Made by a program: the position numbers and the translations under genes. Positions 14,886 to 22,854 of a stretch of 25,673 bases of DNA are shown one piece after another. The number at the start of each line of letters is the position of its first letter. Positions within the stretch are counted from its first letter, which is position 1. Source of the DNA: PALSA-555 sp035468285 (GTDB taxonomy: Bacteria; Actinomycetota; Acidimicrobiia; IMCC26256; PALSA-555); the NCBI GenBank assembly GCA_035468285.1, contig DATISY010000084.1, positions 1-25,673 of the forward strand. The letters run 5' to 3'. A model generated the notes under the pieces. That model made no database searches and was not told the DNA's origin. It was given only the letters and a program-made list of their open reading frames with translations.

Positions 14886-15507
14886 GCGCGCGGACATGCC
14901 CGGCGAGGGCCTGGGCCCAGGCCAGCGGGTCGTCCAGCGGCCACCCGTACTCGGGGAGGTCGAAGTACTCGATCGAGAGGCGCCCCCGGTAGTCGAGGGC
15001 GTCGAGACGGGCGAGGACGGCCCCGAAGTCGACGGTGCCCGTCGGGTCGTCGACGTGAAGCTGCGTGGACCCGGGTCGCCCTTGTCGGAGCTGGACGTGG
15101 TCGGCGTGGTCGAGGAGCTCGAGCGGGTCGCCGCCCCAGTCGGCGACGTGGCCGGTGTCGACGAGGAGGCGCAGACCGGGGACCTCGCGTTGGATCGCGT
15201 GGACGGTCTCGACGGAGCAGACGGTTGCGCCGGCCCACGGTTCGAGGATCGCGCCGGGCGCGGCCCGGAACCATCGGACGGTGCGGTCCCACATGTCGGG
15301 CCCGTCGCGGGGCGCGGGGGTCGAGCACCAGCCGGGGCGGGGCTTCGGGAACGCGGTCGGGCACCCGACCGGGAGCGCGAGGGTGGCGGGATCCACCTCG
15401 ACGACGACGTCGATGTGGTCGAACCCGAGCTGCGCGGCACGGGCAGCGCTGCGAGCCGGCGGGTCGGGGCGGAACGCCAGGTCGACGACGCCGAGCGGGA
15501 AGCGCAC
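14875..15507 (-). CDS. Sugar phosphate isomerase/epimerase-like TIM barrel
   Basis: A 210-residue xylose-isomerase-like TIM-barrel protein. Visible metal-site positions are Glu in GAILEPW, Glu in CSVETVHA, Asp and His in LLVDTGHVADWGGDP, and Glu in LSIEYFDLPEYGWP. Family members isomerise or epimerise sugars and inosose. It is short for the family, usually about 250-290 residues, with compact early strands. The GTG start lies 2 nt after the SDR stop; a longer frame to 15636 reads an arginine-rich shadow of the SDR gene. It is the last gene of the maoC–SDR operon, an unusual neighbour for acyl-CoA enzymes. Confidence 0.8.
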   Translation of the reverse strand: MRFPLGVVDLAFRPDPPARSAARAAQLGFDHIDVVVEVDPATLALPVGCPTAFPKPRPGWCSTPAPRDGPDMWDRTVRWFRAAPGAILEPWAGATVCSVETVHAIQREVPGLRLLVDTGHVADWGGDPLELLDHADHVQLRQGRPGSTQLHVDDPTGTVDFGAVLARLDALDYRGRLSIEYFDLPEYGWPLDDPLAWAQALAGHVRALMS

Positions 15508-15509
15508 GC

Positions 15510-16415
15510 CTACGTGGGTCCGCCCGAGTACTCCATCCCGGAGGGCATCACCATGCCGACGGTCTGGAGGTGCTGGCCGAGGACCTGGTCGAAGTGCTCC
15601 GCGACCAGCTCCGGGGTCCATCCGCCGTCGCGCCACATGAAGGCGATCTGCTTGGGGTGCTGGAACAGCGTGTACGCGTAGTCGGTGCGGCCCAGGAGCT
15701 GGCCGTTGACATGACCGGCCCGCTCCGACGCCAGGAAGACCACGAGCGGAGCGTTGAGCGCCGGGTCCTGCTCGGGTGGGGGCCGCTCCCCGGACCGTTC
15801 GAACAGCGCCGCGGTCATGCGGGTCGCACCGGCGGGCGCCACCGCGTTGACCGTGACACCGTACCGGCCGAGCTCGAGCGCCCAGATGAACGTGACCCCC
15901 ATCAGCGCGGCTTTCGCCGCGCCGTAGTTGGTCTGCCCGAAGTTCCCGCGGAGCCCGGCGGATGACGTGATGTTGATGATCCGTCCGTAGCCGCCGTCCT
16001 TCATGACGACGGCGGCGTGACGGGCACAGTTGAACGAACCTTTCAGGTGCACGGCGAGGACGGCGTCGAAGTCCTCCGCGTTCATCTTCACCAGGGTGCG
16101 GTCACGGACGATCCCGGCGTTGTTGACCAGAATGTCGAGCTGGCCGAACGCGTCGACGGCGCTGGCGACGATGCGGCTGGCGGCGTCGAAGTCGGTCACG
16201 GAGTCGTGGTTCGGGATCGCCTCGCCGCCGAACGCCTCGATCTCGCGGCAGACGTCCGCGGCAGGGTCGTCGCCGCTTCCGGCGCCGTCGAGGGTGACGC
16301 CGACGTCGTTGACGACGACCCGGGCCCCGGCGCGCGCCATGGCCAGGGCGAACTCGCGTCCGATGCCCCGCCCGGAGCCGGTGACGATCGCGACGCGGCC
16401 GTCGAGGAGTCCCAC
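15510..16415 (-). CDS. SDR-family oxidoreductase (3-hydroxyacyl-CoA dehydrogenase type)
   Basis: A 301-residue classical short-chain dehydrogenase. It has the coenzyme motif TGSGRGIG (12-19), NNAG (98-101) and a catalytic Ser151/152–Tyr164–Lys168 set (YGAAK). The acidic residue in VVVNDVGV favours NAD(H). The extended insert after the second strand (VTLDGAGSG) and the C-terminal extension resemble the dehydrogenase domain of peroxisomal multifunctional enzyme type 2, which oxidises (3R)-hydroxyacyl-CoA. That fits the R-hydratase-like MaoC encoded just upstream. The GTG start lies 9 nt after the MaoC stop, without a strong ribosome site. Confidence 0.92.
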   Translation of the reverse strand: MGLLDGRVAIVTGSGRGIGREFALAMARAGARVVVNDVGVTLDGAGSGDDPAADVCREIEAFGGEAIPNHDSVTDFDAASRIVASAVDAFGQLDILVNNAGIVRDRTLVKMNAEDFDAVLAVHLKGSFNCARHAAVVMKDGGYGRIINITSSAGLRGNFGQTNYGAAKAALMGVTFIWALELGRYGVTVNAVAPAGATRMTAALFERSGERPPPEQDPALNAPLVVFLASERAGHVNGQLLGRTDYAYTLFQHPKQIAFMWRDGGWTPELVAEHFDQVLGQHLQTVGMVMPSGMEYSGGPT

Positions 16416-16424
16416 GCCGACTGC

Positions 16425-16844
16425 CTAGCCTGCGACCGCGGTGGCGGTCCCGGTTAGGACCTCGACGCCGTCCTGGTTGGTGACCGTGCACTCGAGGTCG
16501 ACGAGGCGGTCGTCGGCGTGTTTGCCGGTGACCTTGGCGCGGCAGGTGAGGGTGTCACCGGGCCAGACCTGCTTCGCGAAGCGAGCCTGGAAGCGGCGGA
16601 GCCCGGTGGGGCCGAACCAGTCCTTGAGGACCCGGGCCATGAGCCCGGCGGTGAGCATCCCGTGCCCGAAGACCGACGGGTTCCCCACCGAGGCGGCGAT
16701 CGTGTCGTCGTGATGCATCGGATTGAAGTCGCCGGACGCGCCGGCGTAGCGGACGAAGTTGGTTCGGGTGAGGTTCTCGACGACGAGGGGCGGGGCTTCG
16801 TCGCCGACGGTCAGGGCGTCGAACGGTGGGGCGCTCACGGTCAT
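16425..16844 (-). CDS. MaoC-like (R)-specific enoyl-CoA hydratase
   Basis: A 139-residue single hot-dog domain with the hydratase-2 motif: Asp39 and His44 in GDFNPMHHDD, then GMLTAGLMARVL and WPGDTLTCRAKVTG. It would hydrate 2-enoyl-CoA to (3R)-hydroxyacyl-CoA, the substrate type of the SDR encoded next. The ATG at 16844 is preceded, 7 nt upstream, by TACGCT, and there is no Shine-Dalgarno, indicating a leaderless mRNA. A longer open frame reaching 17828 is an antisense extension over the tetR gene and is rejected. Confidence 0.9.
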   Translation of the reverse strand: MTVSAPPFDALTVGDEAPPLVVENLTRTNFVRYAGASGDFNPMHHDDTIAASVGNPSVFGHGMLTAGLMARVLKDWFGPTGLRRFQARFAKQVWPGDTLTCRAKVTGKHADDRLVDLECTVTNQDGVEVLTGTATAVAG

Positions 16845-16847
16845 GGC

Positions 16848-16908
16848 GCGGAGCGTATCGCGACCGGCGAAAAAGGTGACATGACCGTCAGCCTCTTCTA
16901 CGCTCCGC
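16848..16908. promoter_or_regulatory. Divergent maoC/tetR promoters with inverted identical -10 regions
   Basis: TACGCTCCGC occurs on the minus strand at 16857-16848 (before maoC) and on the plus strand at 16899-16908 (before tetR). It is a perfect 10-bp inverted repeat that includes both putative -10 hexamers. For tetR, GTGACA at 16876-16881 with a 17-bp spacer is a plausible -35. The operator palindrome lies between the two. Confidence 0.55.
16877..16890. promoter_or_regulatory. Candidate TetR operator A: TGAC-N6-GTCA
   Basis: TGACATGACCGTCA lies between the maoC and tetR start codons and overlaps the -35 region of both divergent promoters, the classic place for TetR-family autoregulation. 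Sites of the same form occur at 17798 and 24274. Confidence 0.5.
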
Positions 16909-16913
16909 TCCAC

Positions 16914-17606
16914 ATGGCTCGCCGGGACGCTGCCGCGGCGCGACCGGCGGATCGGGGTCCCGATGGTCCGGTGCAAGGTCGAGAGCTGCGCGCTCGCGGG
17001 CGACGCACCCTCGGCCGGCTCCTCGACGCCGGCGCGACCGTCTTCGCCGACCGGGGCTTCCACGCCGCTCGGGTCGACGACATCGTCAAGGCCGCCCGGA
17101 CCTCGCACGGCACCTTCTACCTGTACTTCGCCAGCAAGGACGACTTGTTCCGGGCGCTCGCCGAGGACGTCGCCGCGGCGATGGTGGCGTTGGCCCGGGA
17201 GCTGCCGCCCCTGACCCCCGACCGGGACGGGTACGAGTCCCTGGTCGCCTGGCTGCGCCAGTTCACCGCCCTCTACCAGCAGTACGGCGCGCTGCTGCGC
17301 ACCTGGACGGAGGCCGAGATCGTGGACAGCGAGCTCGCCCAGGTGGGCGGCGACCTGATCTCCCAGTTCGCGCTGGAACTGGCCACCCGGCTGCGGGCCA
17401 ACGTCCCCGATGTCGACGCCCGGGTCGGGGCCCTGGCGTTGGTGGCCATGATCGAGCGGGCCCACTACTACCTCGAGACAAGCCAGATCCACGTCGACCG
17501 CGACGACCTGATCACCACCCTCGCCGTGGTGACCCACGCCGGCCTCTTCGGCGCAACGGCGCGCGGCGCGCCCGCAGCACGCGAGACCCCGGCGTTGCGT
17601 TCCTGA
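16914..17606 (+). CDS. TetR-family transcriptional regulator
   Basis: A 230-residue TetR-type repressor. The N-terminal helix-turn-helix is clear: AGATVFADRGFHAARVDDI, then AARTSHGTFYLYFASKDDLF. A helical ligand-binding domain follows. The ATG at 16914 is chosen because TACGCT ends 9 nt upstream and a -35-like GTGACA is correctly spaced. An earlier ATG at 16881 lies inside the palindromic operator and upstream of the presumed transcription start. It is divergent from maoC and probably represses that operon and itself. Its inducer is plausibly an acyl-CoA or related intermediate; that is inference. Confidence 0.9.
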   Translation: MARRDAAAARPADRGPDGPVQGRELRARGRRTLGRLLDAGATVFADRGFHAARVDDIVKAARTSHGTFYLYFASKDDLFRALAEDVAAAMVALARELPPLTPDRDGYESLVAWLRQFTALYQQYGALLRTWTEAEIVDSELAQVGGDLISQFALELATRLRANVPDVDARVGALALVAMIERAHYYLETSQIHVDRDDLITTLAVVTHAGLFGATARGAPAARETPALRS

Positions 17607-17632
17607 GCCCGCGGGGGCCCCGAGCTCTGGGA

Positions 17633-17650
17633 GCGCGCGGTCGAGCGCGC
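17633..17650. terminator. GC-rich stem-loop after tetR
   Basis: GCGCGC, a 6-nt loop and GCGCGC form a short hairpin 27 nt past the stop codon, without a U-tract. The remaining stretch to 17790 is GC-rich and shows no gene. Confidence 0.25.
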
Positions 17651-17797
17651 CGTCGCCGGCCGTCTCGGCGGTGACGGGGTGCTCGGCGCGGCCGTCCGGC
17701 AGCGTCGAGCTGATCGACGGCCTGGCCGGTCCGGGCAGGGCGCGCCCGCGCCCCGGTGGGGTCGCGCCCCGTTGGCGGAGACCCCCGGTTATATTGC

Positions 17798-17811
17798 TGA
17801 CACTGGTGTCA
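17798..17811. promoter_or_regulatory. Candidate TetR operator B: TGACAC-TG-GTGTCA
   Basis: A perfect 6-bp-arm palindrome of the TGAC-N6-GTCA form. It lies immediately upstream of TAGTGT (17812-17817), the likely -10 of the secreted-protein gene, so a bound protein would block the promoter. Confidence 0.5.
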
Positions 17812-17839
17812 TAGTGTCGAAGAATCAATTGGGGGGAAC

Positions 17840-18355
17840 ATGCGAATCCGAGCAGTCGCGCTGCTGACCGCGCTCGTGACCGTCGGGACGTTCGTCATCG
17901 GCGTGTCCGGCGCCGAGGCCAAGAGCGCTCCGAAGGCCGCGGCGTGTGCAGGCAGCACCAAGTCGCAGGCCGTCAAGCAGATCAAGTCGGCGTACGACTA
18001 TTTCCTGAACGGCACCACCAAGCCGCCACGGACCATCGACCAGCGCGAGGCGTACATCGCGGGGATGTCCGATCCGGCTCTGGCGGCGCTGTTCAACAAG
18101 GGCTTCGGCGCCAACGCGGCGGCTGCCGCGACCACCAACATCAAGATCAGCGCGGTGACGTGCACCAGCAAGACCGCGGCGACCGTGAAAGCCGACCTGG
18201 TCATCTCTGGGAAGGTCACACCGGGGATCTTCCCGAACCCGGGCGGCGCGGTCATCGAGAACGGCGTCTGGAAGGCGACGAAGCAGACGTTCTGTGACCT
18301 GGAGTCCCTCTCGGACTCGACGATCAGCCAGAGCGGTCCCTGCTCCGTCAAGTAG
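17840..18355 (+). CDS. Small secreted protein, possibly Mtb12-like
   Basis: A 171-residue exported protein. The signal peptide has a charged MRIR start, a hydrophobic core at 5-23 and an AEA cleavage site near residue 27. The mature part is Lys/Ala-rich with four Cys (36, 108, 152, 168), which could form two disulfides. The order helix (QAVKQIKSAYDYFLNG), helix, then three strands (KISAVTCTS, TVKADLVISG, GVWKATKQTFC) suggests an NTF2-like or Mtb12-type fold; I hold this loosely. The start has the G-run GGGGGG 3 nt upstream. The leader TCAATTGGGGGGAA nearly matches that of the ABC binding protein gene, and both promoters carry the TGAC-N6-GTCA palindrome, suggesting joint expression. Confidence 0.8.
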   Translation: MRIRAVALLTALVTVGTFVIGVSGAEAKSAPKAAACAGSTKSQAVKQIKSAYDYFLNGTTKPPRTIDQREAYIAGMSDPALAALFNKGFGANAAAAATTNIKISAVTCTSKTAATVKADLVISGKVTPGIFPNPGGAVIENGVWKATKQTFCDLESLSDSTISQSGPCSVK

Positions 18356-18363
18356 CCGTCGGT

Positions 18364-18396
18364 CGGGAGGTCGAGCGCGTCGCGCTCGGCCTCCCG
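18364..18396. terminator. 15-bp stem-loop between convergent genes
   Basis: CGGGAGGTCGAGCGC pairs with GCGCTCGGCCTCCCG around a 3-nt loop, with one T-G wobble. It lies between the secreted-protein stop (18355) and the LivF stop (18428), so it can serve both strands. There is no U-run, as is common for actinobacterial terminators. Confidence 0.65.
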
Positions 18397-18427
18397 GCTT
18401 CGGCCACCGCCGGCTGCGTCCGGTGAT

Positions 18428-19195
18428 CTAGGACCCGGCGCCGTTGCCGGCGACGCGGTGGTCGCCGTGCACCGCGGGGATGATCCGCTCGGCGATGTCG
18501 CCGAGCTCCTCGGTCGGTCCCGAGAGGCTGACCCGCCCTTTGGCCATGACGACCACATGGTCGGCGAGGGTCAACGCCTGGTGGATGTGCTGCTCGACGA
18601 TGAGCAGCGCGGTCCCGGACTTGCGGATGGTGGCGAGCGTCTCGTACACCTCGTCGATGATCACCGGCGCGAGACCGAGGGACAGCTCGTCGGTGATGAG
18701 CAGCTTCGGGGACCGGACGAGCACCCGGGCGAGCGACAGCATGCGCTGCTCCCCGCCCGAGAGGGTCCCGGCCAGCTGGCGGCGACGCTCCCCCAGCCGG
18801 GGGAACAGCTCATAGGACTGGTCGATCGCGGCGCGGCACCCACGCCGGCCGAACACCTGCCGGAACGTGAGGGCCAGGTTCTCCTCGACGGACAACGTCG
18901 CGAACACCGAGCGGCCCTCGGGGGCGTGCACGAGACCGAGGCGGGCCAGCTTGTAGGCCCGCACCTGGGAGACGTCGTCACCCAGGTACAGCAGCTGGCC
19001 CCCGGTGGGGTGCAGCAGACCGGAGCAGATCCGGACCACGGTCGTCTTGCCGGACCCGTTGCCGCCCAGCAGTGCGGTGACGCCCTGCTCCTGGATGGCG
19101 AACGACACCCCGAACAGGGACCGGAAGGGCCCGTAGCTGGCTTCGATGTTGCGGAGCTCGAGGAGGGGCGTCTCGGCCGGGGGTTCGGTCGTCAC
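18428..19195 (-). CDS. livF: Branched-chain amino acid-type ABC transporter ATPase, LivF-like
   Basis: A 255-residue ABC ATPase with Walker A GGNGSGKTT (44-52), signature LSGGEQR, Walker B LLITDE followed by SLGLAP, and the switch His in IVEQHIH. The pattern RNIEASYG, HAPEGRSVFATLSVEENL and SLGLAP is that of LivF, one of the two ATPases of branched-chain amino acid-type importers. In actinobacteria such importers often carry other acids or amides. The GTG start overlaps the LivG stop by 4 bp (GTGA). It is the last gene of the operon, ending just before a strong stem-loop. Confidence 0.92.
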   Translation of the reverse strand: MTTEPPAETPLLELRNIEASYGPFRSLFGVSFAIQEQGVTALLGGNGSGKTTVVRICSGLLHPTGGQLLYLGDDVSQVRAYKLARLGLVHAPEGRSVFATLSVEENLALTFRQVFGRRGCRAAIDQSYELFPRLGERRRQLAGTLSGGEQRMLSLARVLVRSPKLLITDELSLGLAPVIIDEVYETLATIRKSGTALLIVEQHIHQALTLADHVVVMAKGRVSLSGPTEELGDIAERIIPAVHGDHRVAGNGAGS

Positions 19196-19995
19196 ACCAT
19201 GTCTCCCAGGTAGGCCTTGCGGACGGCTTCGTCGCCCAGCACGTCTTGGGTCGGGCCGGCGGCGATCAGCTCCCCGAAGTCCAGGACGTACAGGCGCGTC
19301 ACCAGGTTCGAGACCATCTCGACGTCGTGTTCGACGAGCAGCACCGCGAACTCGTGCTCGGTCTGCACCACCGCGAGCTTGTCGGCGAGGCTGGCGGTCT
19401 CCCGGACGTCGAGGCCCGAAGACGGCTCGTCGAGGAGCAGCAGCTTGGGCTGGGTCATGAGCGCACGGCCGAGCTCGACGAGGCGGCCCCGCCCGAGGCT
19501 CAAGGACTCGACCGGCTTGTCCGCTTCGGCCTGGAGCCCGACGATGTCGATCATCCGCTCGGCGAGGGCCTGCTCGTCGGCGCTCGGCTTGGCCAGGTTC
19601 AGCAGGTCCTTCCAGAGCCGGCCGGTCCCCCGCCGGGCCCGCTCCGTGACGAGGAAGTGTTCCCGGACGGTCATCCCCGAGAAGAGCTCGAGGCGCTGGA
19701 AGGTCCGTCCGAACCCGAGCCGGGCCCGCCGGTGGACGGGCAGGCGGGTGATGTCCTGCCCGTCGAAATGGACAGTCCCCGATTCGGGACGCAGCATCCC
19801 GAGCAGGCAGTTGAAGAAGGTGGTCTTGCCCGCGCCGTTGGGACCGATGAGCCCGACCATCTCCCCCGGCTGGACGTCGAGGTCGACGCCGTTGAGGGCG
19901 GTGATTCCGGAGAAGCGCTTCGTGATCCCGGACGCGTCGAGCAGCGCGCCGGGACGCGTCGGCCGGGAGAAGCTCCGGATGCTGGTCTCGGTCAC
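19192..19995 (-). CDS. livG: Branched-chain amino acid-type ABC transporter ATPase, LivG-like
   Basis: A 267-residue ABC ATPase with Walker A GPNGAGKTT (51-59), LivG-typical GFGRTFQRLELFSGMTVREH, Walker B LLLLDEPSSGLD and the switch His in LLVEHDVEMV. The signature motif is degenerate, LSLGR in place of LSGGQ; I recall similar variants in other actinobacterial LivG proteins. The GTG start overlaps the permease stop as GTGA. It pairs with LivF to energise the fused permease. Confidence 0.92.
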   Translation of the reverse strand: MTETSIRSFSRPTRPGALLDASGITKRFSGITALNGVDLDVQPGEMVGLIGPNGAGKTTFFNCLLGMLRPESGTVHFDGQDITRLPVHRRARLGFGRTFQRLELFSGMTVREHFLVTERARRGTGRLWKDLLNLAKPSADEQALAERMIDIVGLQAEADKPVESLSLGRGRLVELGRALMTQPKLLLLDEPSSGLDVRETASLADKLAVVQTEHEFAVLLVEHDVEMVSNLVTRLYVLDFGELIAAGPTQDVLGDEAVRKAYLGDMV

Positions 19996-22805
19996 TCCGC
20001 GCCTCCCGTGGGAGCGGCGACGGGCACCTCGGCGGGGGGCGTGTCGAACTCCGGTTGGCCGAGCCCCTCGGCGCGGCGTTGGGATTCACCCTCGTTCCCG
20101 ATGGCGAGCTCGTTCACCGCGCCCTGGATGGCCGCCACGCTCTGGAGCCACACGATCGTGAACACGACGGCGACGAAGCAGACCGGCCAGCCGTTGGGCG
20201 GCGTGTCGGTGGTGACCCGCGAGTACAGGTAGACGGCGGCGAGCGTGAACGCGGCCGGTATCCGCCCTTCTCGCCACGTGATGGGGGACTCGAGCCACCC
20301 TTTGGCGCGGGCCACGAGCTGGACTTGGTACGGGAGCCAGACCGCCGTGCACGCGGCCGCGCCGGCCGGGATGCCGACCAGCGCGCAGTCGAGCGCGCTG
20401 CCGGGCAGGTCACCCGAGGACTGCAGCAGCCACCCGAGGAGCGCGCCGAGGGCGGCGCCGCCGATCATGACCAGCTTGCCGCGCCGGTCAGCGTGCTGGC
20501 GTCCCAGCGCGGTGTCGGTCCGCCACATCCACACGAGCAGGAACGCGACGCTGGGGAGGATGAAGCAGAGCAGGGTGGTGCTGTGCACGTCGGCCCAGTG
20601 GCCCCCCATCCTCACGTACGGGGCGGTGCCGGTCAGGCGGGCGTGGAGCTGGGTGATGCTGCGGACCAGCAGGTACGCGAAGTACAGCCCGGGGCCGATG
20701 GCGCACCCCAGCACGACGCGCCACACCGGTGTGTACGCGTCGGGAAGCTGGTGCGCCGCGGCGAGGGCCTTCGCCCGGGCACCGAGGGCGCGGCCGCGGG
20801 CCATCTCCAGGATGCTGCGGCGGGTCTGGTACTCGACGATCCCTTCGGGGTGGCGGGCGTAGGTGATGGCCCCGAGGCCGAACAGGATGAGCACGATGCC
20901 CGGCTCGAGACGCAACGCGTCGCCGAGGAGCCAGTTGAACACGACGAAGCCGATCGCGGCGTTCACCGCGCCGTCGACGGTGCGCGACCCGAGCGTCACG
21001 ACGAGCACGACCCACACGATGCCGGTGATGGTGGGGAAGGTCGGGGCGTCGCCTACCCGCACGTCCTGGCCCGACATCGCGATCATCCCGCCGCCGATCC
21101 CGGCGACGGCGGCTGACAGCGCGAACAGGGTGATGCGGAGCCGCGTCGCGTTGATCCCGATCGACGCGGCCGCGGTCTCGCTGCCCCGGATCGCCATGAG
21201 GAACCGGCCGGTCGTACCTCGGCGTATCAGGATCACCGCGTAGGCGACGAGCGCGAAGACGGCGAACGTCAACAGGAAGAACGTCCGGTCGGTGTGCGCG
21301 AACTCGGGTCGGGGCACGTGCAGGCCGGCCGCGGAGTTCGAGACTTCGGGCCGGTTGAAGATGACCTGCTCGACCATCAACCCGAACGCGAGGGTCGCCA
21401 GCGTCAGATAGATACCCCCGAGGCGCAGGGCGGGGAGGGCGAAGAGCGCCCCCATCAGGGCGGCGACGACCGCGCCGACCGCCACGCCGACCAGGACCGG
21501 GACGTGGTTTCCGCTGGTGATGTGGGGGGCGATGATCGGGATCCCGCGGCCGAGCGCCAGGTTCGCGGCCGTGAACCCGCCGAGGCCGGCGAAGGTGGCC
21601 TGGGCGAGGGAGATCTGACCGGCGAACCCGGTGATGATCGTGATCGACAGGAACGCGATGGCGAGCGTCAACCCGTCGGTGATGCGGAACACCCACAGGC
21701 CGCTGACGAGGCAGAGCATGGCGGCGACGAACCCGAAGATGAACAGGGGGAACACGATCCGGGTCGTCCGCTCGATCTCGGGCGTCTTGTAGGTGTGCGC
21801 CATCGCCGGTGGCGGCGGGTCGACGCCCGCGAGGGGGTCCGCGCTCTCCCGCCGTTGGCGGATCGAGCGGGCCAGCACGAGCACCAAGAACATGACAAGG
21901 AACGGCAAGGTGGGGCGGAGGTCTTTGGCCAGCTCGCTGCTCGAGTTCACGCCGAACCAGCTCTGGAGCACGTCCGGAAGCGCCCGGTCGGCGAACCCGA
22001 GGACGACGCCGGCCGCGAAGGTGATCGGGATGCTCTGGAGGCGCCCGACGACCGCGGCGGCGATGCTGAAGATGACCACCAGGGTCAGGACCGTCGAGTC
22101 GAGCGTTTGCGCGAGGGTCACGAGGATCACCCCGGCGAGACCGGCGACGGTGCTGGACAGCATCCACGACAACGCGCTGACCCGCTCCGAGTCGACGCCG
22201 GCCAGTTCGACCATCCGGGGGCTCTCGACGACGGCCCGCATCTGGAGGCCCGTGGCCGTGTACCGGAAGATGAGCCCGAGGACGATCACGACGAAGACGG
22301 TGAGGATGGCCGCCATCGTGAAGTCCCAGGCCACGAAGTGGGTGCCGATGTTGAACCCCGCCGAGCTGATCCCGAACATCGGCGGGATGCTGGACCGGGC
22401 GGTGACCGGGACCGGCTGGCGGCCGGTCAACGCGATCTTGGTGATCTCGGGGAGCGCGACGAACAGGCCGAGGACCGACACGAGCTTGACCTGCCAGCCA
22501 GACGTGCGCATCGCCCGGAACAAGACCCGATCCAGGAGGAGCCCGATGAGGGGCGAGACGATGAGCACAGCCACGATGAGCCCGAAGGCGCGGGCACCCA
22601 GGATCTCGTGGCCGAAGAGGACGAGGCGGTGCTGGTCGACCTCGACCATCTCGACGTACACCGCGCCCGCGATGAACGCCTGCGCCGCGAAGGCGAAGTT
22701 GAAAACGCCGGTGGTCTTGTAGGTGAGGACGATCCCGATCGCGACGAGCGCGTAGACGCAGCCGTACGGGATCCCCTCGATGAGCCAGCTGACGAACTGA
22801 TTCAC
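19992..22805 (-). CDS. Fused LivH-LivM permease with extra C-terminal membrane domain
   Basis: A 937-residue membrane protein joining both permease subunits of a branched-chain-type ABC importer. Residues 1 to about 310 are LivH-like (GIPYGCVYALVAIGIVLTYK; ATPase-contact loop AVVESPRMVELAGVDSERV). After a Pro-rich linker, about 340-655 is LivM-like (GFAGQISLAQATFAGLGGF; contact loop AIRGSETAAASIGINATRL). About 280 further residues follow, with several hydrophobic segments (ILPSVAFLLVWMW, AALGALLGWLL, VCFVAVVFTIVWLQ) and an acidic, Pro-rich cytoplasmic tail. I do not recognise this extension. The GTG start has GGAGG about 12 nt upstream, rather distant. The gene lies 49 bp after the binding-protein gene. 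Confidence 0.9.
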   Translation of the reverse strand: MNQFVSWLIEGIPYGCVYALVAIGIVLTYKTTGVFNFAFAAQAFIAGAVYVEMVEVDQHRLVLFGHEILGARAFGLIVAVLIVSPLIGLLLDRVLFRAMRTSGWQVKLVSVLGLFVALPEITKIALTGRQPVPVTARSSIPPMFGISSAGFNIGTHFVAWDFTMAAILTVFVVIVLGLIFRYTATGLQMRAVVESPRMVELAGVDSERVSALSWMLSSTVAGLAGVILVTLAQTLDSTVLTLVVIFSIAAAVVGRLQSIPITFAAGVVLGFADRALPDVLQSWFGVNSSSELAKDLRPTLPFLVMFLVLVLARSIRQRRESADPLAGVDPPPPAMAHTYKTPEIERTTRIVFPLFIFGFVAAMLCLVSGLWVFRITDGLTLAIAFLSITIITGFAGQISLAQATFAGLGGFTAANLALGRGIPIIAPHITSGNHVPVLVGVAVGAVVAALMGALFALPALRLGGIYLTLATLAFGLMVEQVIFNRPEVSNSAAGLHVPRPEFAHTDRTFFLLTFAVFALVAYAVILIRRGTTGRFLMAIRGSETAAASIGINATRLRITLFALSAAVAGIGGGMIAMSGQDVRVGDAPTFPTITGIVWVVLVVTLGSRTVDGAVNAAIGFVVFNWLLGDALRLEPGIVLILFGLGAITYARHPEGIVEYQTRRSILEMARGRALGARAKALAAAHQLPDAYTPVWRVVLGCAIGPGLYFAYLLVRSITQLHARLTGTAPYVRMGGHWADVHSTTLLCFILPSVAFLLVWMWRTDTALGRQHADRRGKLVMIGGAALGALLGWLLQSSGDLPGSALDCALVGIPAGAAACTAVWLPYQVQLVARAKGWLESPITWREGRIPAAFTLAAVYLYSRVTTDTPPNGWPVCFVAVVFTIVWLQSVAAIQGAVNELAIGNEGESQRRAEGLGQPEFDTPPAEVPVAAPTGGAE

Positions 22806-22854
22806 GAGGTGCTAGGTCCTCCGAGTTTCGTTGGTGGCGCCTTCGTCTCCTGGG

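Noticed and set aside
16881..16913. Earlier ATG (16881) as start of the TetR gene
   Set aside because: It lies within the palindromic operator and upstream of the best -10; the added 11 residues are not typical of TetR N-termini.
17607..17797. GC-rich gap after tetR as a possible small RNA or gene
   Set aside because: Only short GC hairpins and no convincing start, ribosome site or promoter within it; nothing supportable beyond a weak stem-loop.
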